Translations under genes and position numbers: made by a program
Shown here: in pieces, positions 18,801 through 22,847 of the stretch
Numbering within the stretch: the first letter of the stretch is position 1
How the letters are laid out: every line of letters starts with the position of its first letter
Notes under the pieces: model-generated
What the model saw: the letters and a program-made list of their open reading frames with translations, nothing else
What the model was told of the DNA's origin: nothing
Database searches by the model: none
Assembly (NCBI GenBank): GCA_001579985.1
Contig: LRSR01012150.1
Coordinates: 1 to 22,847 of the forward strand
Direction: 5' to 3'
DNA length: 22,847 nt
From: Hypsibius dujardini
Taxonomy: Eukaryota; Tardigrada; Eutardigrada; Parachela; Hypsibiidae

Positions 18801-18926
18801 TTCCACTGCCGGTGACCTCACGAGGTGTTTCGCGGTACTGGCTTGCGTTGGTTGCTCGGCTGCCACCAAGACGAGGACGCATGCCGTCCCCGCGACCAGC
18901 ACAGCAAATAAGATGGATTTATTCAT
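15854..18926 (-). CDS. Secreted polyserine protein, about 726 aa, two exons
   Basis: Exon 1 is 18608-18926: ATG 18926 starts a signal peptide (MNKSILFAVLVAGTACVLVL, cleavage near residue 23), then a Lys/Arg-rich segment to about residue 80 (RAVVVKRLTTTKSRRALP), then a Gly/Pro linker ending PNPDPITPNPG. The donor is CAG|GTAACA. Exon 2 is 17715-15854 after acceptor TTTTGCAG. It reads GPTLSTATTTTTVDP, then about 600 residues that are nearly all Ser, with single Thr, Gln, Lys and Glu and rare Asp, Tyr and Phe, ending SSLIG before TAG 15856-15854. Both junctions are phase 1 and the summed length (2,181 nt) is divisible by three with no stop. If unspliced, exon 1 would end as a 112-aa secreted protein at 18588. 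No annotated family is assigned. Serine runs with interspersed K, T and E could be phosphorylated or O-glycosylated, so a matrix, adhesive, silk or cuticle role is inference. Confidence 0.7.
15875..17600. repeat. Imperfect trinucleotide array: GAN on plus, TCN (Ser) on minus
   Basis: The plus strand is almost entirely GAA/GAG/GAT/GAC triplets with occasional GTN, TTG and TCT. Higher-order duplications lie within it: a 54-bp tandem unit (from 16101 and 16155) and a roughly 400-bp block present near 16050-16390 and again at 16500-16745, offset by 453 bp before and 399 bp after the 54-bp unit. Plus-strand acidic frames are interrupted by TGA and TAA, whereas one minus-strand frame is open throughout. 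Confidence 0.9.
17716..18607 (-). other. Intron of the polyserine gene (inferred)
   Basis: 892 nt from donor GTAACA to acceptor TTTTGCAG. It includes a C-run near 18136-18145 and AT-rich sequence at 18330-18400. I see no other exon that must be included, though an extra small exon is possible, for example one ending CTCCGGA|GTGAGT near 18180-18190. Confidence 0.5.
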
Positions 18927-19037
18927 CGCTCACCTTCAATGTGAAACTTTTTCGTTGCACGAAAAAAAAACTTCAATCAAAGGTATATTCCGAACTCTGC
19001 GAAAAAACTACCACGTATTCTCCAAACTATCCGCCCG

Positions 19038-19063
19038 CTATATTCTGATCCGATATAAATATC
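19038..19063 (-). promoter_or_regulatory. Possible TATA region of the polyserine gene
   Basis: GATATTTATATC and, 6 bp further downstream on the minus strand, GAATATAG lie about 110-135 nt upstream of ATG 18926. That would allow a 5' UTR of about 80-100 nt. This rests on position and composition only. Confidence 0.35.
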
Positions 19064-19129
19064 GCTCTGTTGGCAGTGCAAAAACAATTTTTTATTTTTC
19101 CTACCGCGGAAGTGCCAGGGAAAAAGTTA

Positions 19130-20040
19130 CATAAGGATTGGCCCTGTCTGTCTGGTCTGTCGTCTGTCTGCCAAATCACGAGCCTGTCTGTTGCTCTTTT
19201 TTCTTTTCTTTTTTTTGGACACATACTATAGGCAGCATACAATAAACCGGCCAGACTTCACTCAACTAAACCAAAAATTTTGGTCCGTAACTCTCGGCGT
19301 TCTTATGCAACGTAAGACGTCGCATTGCTTGTTTTGGGCCAATTTTGCAGACAGTGTTTTCTTATGGACTTTCCCGTGACCATGACTGTAGACCGGAAAA
19401 ATGTATTTAATTTACAATTGGAGACACTGAATTCTCCACTTTAGCTTTTGTTTCTTAAAAAGATTCGACCATGTTAAACCGATTTTCCGGCAAAAATGAA
19501 TTATAAATCTGCATAACGTAAAGAAAACATTTTCAACGTGATTCAACAGGCTGATCCAACAGGTTGCCCGATTATGTCGGTGCATTAGACAAAAGCCCAT
19601 TGAAGATTTTTTAGTCGATCAGAAATTAATAACTGAGAATTTTTAGTTTAGTTTTTTAGTAACTAAAATTTTTAGCCTAATTTAGTCGAAATTAATTCAC
19701 TAATCTTGGTGTGTTTCTCCCACTTTTATTTTTAGTAACTAAAAATTTCAGTTTAGTTTTTTAGTCGGCCAAAAAATCTAAAAGCCAAAAATTAGTTCCT
19801 AACAATTTTAATCCACTTTGAATTTATTTTTGTCACTCCTAGTTACTATTAACGGAAGGTTTCACGTTTTTTAACAGAATTCCTTACGCATCAGCAGGGT
19901 GAATTTTCATTTACGAATTACTATACATTAAAAAATACTATTCGTTCCGTTTTACCTCATAAGCGTTATGACATTTCATTCCAAGTTCATATTTACACTA
20001 TTGCTGCGTCATTAAAAAATTGAATTAATTCCGTTTTTTT
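19130..20040. other. Intergenic, repeat-like, no gene seen
   Basis: Contains CTGTCTGTCTG simple sequence (19140-19190) and a long tract rich in TTTTTAGTAACTAAA / AAACTAA words (19620-19810) resembling tracts at 6410-6560 and 20690-20950. No supported frame. Confidence 0.45.
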
Positions 20041-20075
20041 TTTAAATGAGACTTACAAGACAGCAAAATTCAGTG

Positions 20076-20175
20076 CGGACAGTGCGGTAGTCTGTCTTTA
20101 GACCAAACAATAGAGGCATGATTGATGATCGAATCACCTGCATAAAAGACTGCGCGTTCTGCCTTGAGCAATCCA
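20076..20175. repeat. Dispersed repeat, copy 1
   Basis: About 100 bp matching 21152-21254 in direct orientation. Shared words include CGGACAGTGC, TTTAGACCAAACAA/TTCAGACCAAACAA, CATGATTGATGAT, GAATCACCTG and AGACTGCGCGTTCTGCCTTG. GATCGAATCAC vaguely resembles a pol III B box, but a tRNA-like A box is not convincing. Confidence 0.7.
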
Positions 20176-20689
20176 CGGGGAAATATATTATTCCCGCGGA
20201 AATTTCCGGCGTTCGAAATAAACGCAATTGCTGACACGATCTATTATTACCGTATGCTCGCAATCTCAAGGTACAGCAAAGCCCCGCCTCCCTCGGTATG
20301 GCCCTGCACTCGATTGAACGTTCAATCTAATTCACTCTTCTCTGATTGGTTGATTTCGTATAGCTTAAAAGTTGTTTTAGATTGATTGATTGTTCAGTCG
20401 TGCTTTTCCGTAAATTGTTCCCTACAGTGCTAATTTCGTGAACGGCACTGAATAGGCACGGCCCGAGCTGGTTAAAAGTCACGCGTAGGGCAGAAAAGTT
20501 CCCTTGAGGTCGCGAGCATACGGTATGGTCGATACTTCACATAGCACATCCGTGTTCGAGCAGTAGAGCTACAACATTATCGTTTCAATTCAACAGATGA
20601 TAAACGAAAGTTTTTGCGCTTGAAATGTGAGTCTTCACTCGTGTTACATCTATCAGTTTGGTAACTTTCCAAATCAGCCAAGCTTAGAG

Positions 20690-20960
20690 AATGCAAAACT
20701 AAGCTAAGCTAAAGAGAAATAAACCGAAACTAAATTAAAACTTTATTAACCAATTTCTTAGCTTTAGTTTATTTATAAGCGTGCAAAAACTAAACTGAAT
20801 TTTTTATTTACTAAACATTTAAATGGAAAAAACCAAGAAAACTAATGCCAGTCAACTAATTTCGATGAAAATTAGCTTAACCTAACAGTTTTATTTACTA
20901 AACAAACTAAATTAAAAATCATTGCCTAACAAAACTGATTACGCAATTAATACAAAAAAT
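20690..20960. repeat. Low-complexity AAACTAA-rich tract
   Basis: Dense AAACTAAA, CTAAACT and AGCTAAGCTA words on an A/T background. Similar tracts occur at 6410-6560 and 19620-19810. It may be an eroded simple repeat family. Confidence 0.5.
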
Positions 20961-21151
20961 CCATGAACATTAGATTAAGAATTAGGAAAGAACACATGTA
21001 TACGACATCCCAAGACAAAAAATTTTAAGATGCGCTTCCATGTGAGGTGAAGTCGATTTTTCTTAATTTGTCTTTGTCGTTGAAACTACCTTCGGATCCA
21101 TACAATACGAGCTGAACTGGACACGTTCCGCAAGTATTTGTGCCCGCTTAA

Positions 21152-21254
21152 CGGACAGTGCTTTAGTCTGCCTTCAGACCAAACAACAAACAGAGACATG
21201 ATTGATGATTGAATCACCTGTTTACGAGACTGCGCGTTCTGCCTTGAGCAGTCC
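21152..21254. repeat. Dispersed repeat, copy 2
   Basis: Same orientation as 20076-20175 and similarly conserved, ending AGACTGCGCGTTCTGCCTTG then AGCAGTCCA. Neither copy has coding capacity. Confidence 0.7.
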
Positions 21255-21317
21255 AATCGTTGGCAGCAAGAATTGTGGGATGGTTTCCAGTAATTTCCAG
21301 AAGCTTCTGTCTAGCGT

Positions 21318-21361
21318 GATTGTCACTCGAACGTCGCGTGATTGCCACTCGAACGTCGCGT
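21318..21361. repeat. 22-bp tandem duplication
   Basis: GTGATTGTCACTCGAACGTC+GC is followed directly by the same unit with one T to C change. Confidence 0.9.
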
Positions 21362-21667
21362 GCGTTTAATAAAGGCATAGATCATAAAGAATGAGGTCCG
21401 GCAATGAGAATTCAGATCCACCAAAAATCAATTCAGGCACTGTGGAACAATTTCCTAACCACACGAGAAGAGAAACATGGTTTGGTGATTACACCAACTC
21501 TTGAAAACTTGAAGTTTCGATTTCTTGCGTATTAATTTTCATCGCTCAAATTACCCAAATGATCTTTCCTATATTGCACTGCATTCTTAGTAAAAAAAAA
21601 ACTAAATTTTGACTGAGACCTAACCTGTCGCAGTATTTGTTTCAAAAGGAAAATTACCATTTTCCAG

Positions 21668-21922
21668 TTAGTAGTTTTCAAGTAATAGTGAAAAGTTTCC
21701 CAACAATGATGGATTTAACATTGAAAGAGTTTGAGCGGGAACTTTGATCACGCTCGCCGCAACTGGTATTTGGTCGTTCCTTAAAGGCAAAGTCGCATGT
21801 GTTCGAAGTGGCATTGTCTCAGCTCTCGATATTTTCTCGAAACAGCGTGGAATTATAATCTTCTGAAGTGCTTTCCTTGAAACATCTTGTGCGATATCTT
21901 TTGTAATACCTTTATTCGCCAT
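21668..21922 (-). CDS. Small unrecognised reading frame, 84 codons
   Basis: ATG 21922 has a good initiation context (AAAAAATGG) and begins MANKGITKDIAQDVSRKALQ; the frame ends at a stop at 21668-21670. It is mildly basic with no signal peptide or domain I recognise. It could be a first exon reading past its donor, a small protein or chance in AT-rich DNA. Confidence 0.2.
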   Translation of the reverse strand: MANKGITKDIAQDVSRKALQKIIIPRCFEKISRAETMPLRTHATLPLRNDQIPVAASVIKVPAQTLSMLNPSLLGNFSLLLENY

Positions 21923-22215
21923 TTTTTAAAAGGCACTTTCGCGTCGTCTAGATCGCAGTCAAGGTTGGGTGCGCTGACGCCGACGCCTGCAGCGAAATTG
22001 TAACAGTTGTTTATGCCAAGAACTGTGCTTCAACAGCAAGTCTTTCTTTACAGTCACGAGCCTGATGAATGAAGCTACACAATCTAAGCTCCGGGGTGCG
22101 AAAAAGACTCATTCTTCGCTCAGCTCGAAGACAAACTTCTGGCAGCACACAAGATTTCGGTACGTGGGTTTAACTACCCAGACTCGACACTGTAAAATGG
22201 ACAATATGTAACCCG

Positions 22216-22419
22216 ATGATGCAGAAACTAACAATCGAAGACCTGACCAGACTTGCGAGAATCGGACAATCAATTTTGGATCTTTTTTCCGACGCAGGGA
22301 AACTCAAAAACGATGTCTTTCAGTGCCGCTTGATTCAGCAGCATCTTCCATTCGAATATAAATCCTGGCTTTTGCATTTACATGTAGATCTCTTCATAGT
22401 TCAAGGCCTGCATGGGTGA
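22216..22419 (+). CDS. Small unrecognised reading frame, 67 codons
   Basis: Begins MMQKLTIEDLTRLARIGQSI and ends at TGA 22417-22419. The start looks helical and protein-like, but there is no domain, signal or splice evidence. Confidence 0.15.
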   Translation: MMQKLTIEDLTRLARIGQSILDLFSDAGKLKNDVFQCRLIQQHLPFEYKSWLLHLHVDLFIVQGLHG

Positions 22420-22598
22420 CAATGCTCTAGTTACGAACACATGCAACACTTTTTCACCCTAAACTAAACTTGAAAAGGTCCCACTCTATGCAGATGACGA
22501 TGACATGAGATCTGGCCGCCGCTTTGTAGGCGTTGTGGCATACGATCACACGGTCGCGCGCTGTAACGGCAAAGAGGATATAAAGCAACGTTCTGGGA

Positions 22599-22642
22599 GT
22601 CAAGGGTTCGTCAAGGGTTCGTCAAGGGTTCGTCAAGGGTCC
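22599..22642. repeat. Four tandem copies of an 11-bp unit
   Basis: GTCAAGGGTTC occurs three times exactly and a fourth time as GTCAAGGGTCC. It sits at the edge of a sequence related to the fold-back family of 13637-14370. Confidence 0.95.
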
Positions 22643-22830
22643 TTACAATTTGGAACCAGGACCTTTTATGAAAGGGCTAGGGGCGTGCAAAGGGGTGAAA
22701 TGAATTTTACTTCAAAATGGGAAATAAAAATATGCTGATTGTTCTTGATGACTTGAAACCTGTAAGAGTCTGGGGGACTGATTTCAAAATTCCCGGTATT
22801 TCAAAACATTTTCAGAAACTTTGGCTCTTC
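22632..22830. repeat. Divergent arm of the 13.6-kb fold-back repeat family
   Basis: GGGTCCTTACAATTTGGAAC+CAGGA aligns with GGGTCCTTATTAGTCGGAAC+CAGGA at 13647. The order of G-rich, T-rich and ACATTTTCA-like blocks is then the same. The copy runs towards the window end. Confidence 0.45.
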
Positions 22831-22847
22831 CCTTAAATTTGTAATTT

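Noticed and set aside
18588-18926. A stand-alone 112-aa secreted protein
   Set aside because: Possible if intron 1 is retained, but the CAG|GTAACA donor six codons before the stop and the exact phase match to the serine exon make the spliced model more likely.
20076-20175. tRNA gene or clear tRNA-derived SINE
   Set aside because: Only a loose B-box-like word is present; no cloverleaf and no convincing A box.

Overview
The window is nuclear DNA from a eukaryote, most probably a small invertebrate. It has spliced genes with GT-AG introns, secreted proteins, several families of class II transposon debris and AT-rich intergenic DNA. There is no operon structure, rRNA, recognisable tRNA or CRISPR array. 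The pairing of an animal-type astacin protease with fungal-looking modules (a cysteine-rich CBM-like repeat and an expansin-like double-psi beta-barrel) suggests an animal lineage that has acquired such modules, such as a tardigrade or rotifer. That placement is inference and cannot be settled from the sequence.

Layout. Positions 1-3700 are mostly repeats: two weak coding remnants (121-609), a degenerate mariner-like transposase (662-1650), a fold-back repeat, a minisatellite (2500-2900) and an AT microsatellite. At 3717-4699 (+) there is an unrecognised helical reading frame with one in-frame TAG, then an expansin-like gene of at least two exons. A second mariner fragment follows (4887-5160). 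From 12764 down to 5800 (-) a nine-exon astacin metalloprotease gene can be rebuilt with every splice phase matching. It encodes 472 aa: signal peptide, prodomain with FEGD switch, catalytic domain, Thr/Ser linker and three 48-residue eight-cysteine repeats. Four of its introns carry mobile or hairpin DNA: a 1,008-bp long-TIR element, a fold-back element, a full-length mariner (9906-11194) and two GC-tract hairpins. Positions 12950-15850 hold a large fold-back repeat family and a 47-bp palindrome, with no convincing gene.

Positions 15854-18926 (-) hold the most unusual locus: a two-exon gene, reconstructed here, for a secreted protein of about 726 aa. It has a signal peptide, a short Lys/Arg-rich segment, a Gly/Pro/Thr linker and then about 600 residues that are almost all serine, punctuated by single Thr, Gln, Lys and Glu. 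The repeat changes I could measure are all multiples of three bases. It resembles polyserine adhesive or matrix proteins in composition and may be a phosphoserine-rich glue, cuticle, egg or silk component. From 18950 to the end there is intergenic sequence with dispersed repeats and two weak reading frames.

The three credible genes (expansin-like, astacin, polyserine) look secreted or extracellular, although the expansin-like gene's signal exon was not found. The expansin-like and astacin genes are convergent. All coordinates for spliced genes come from reading splice sites by eye.
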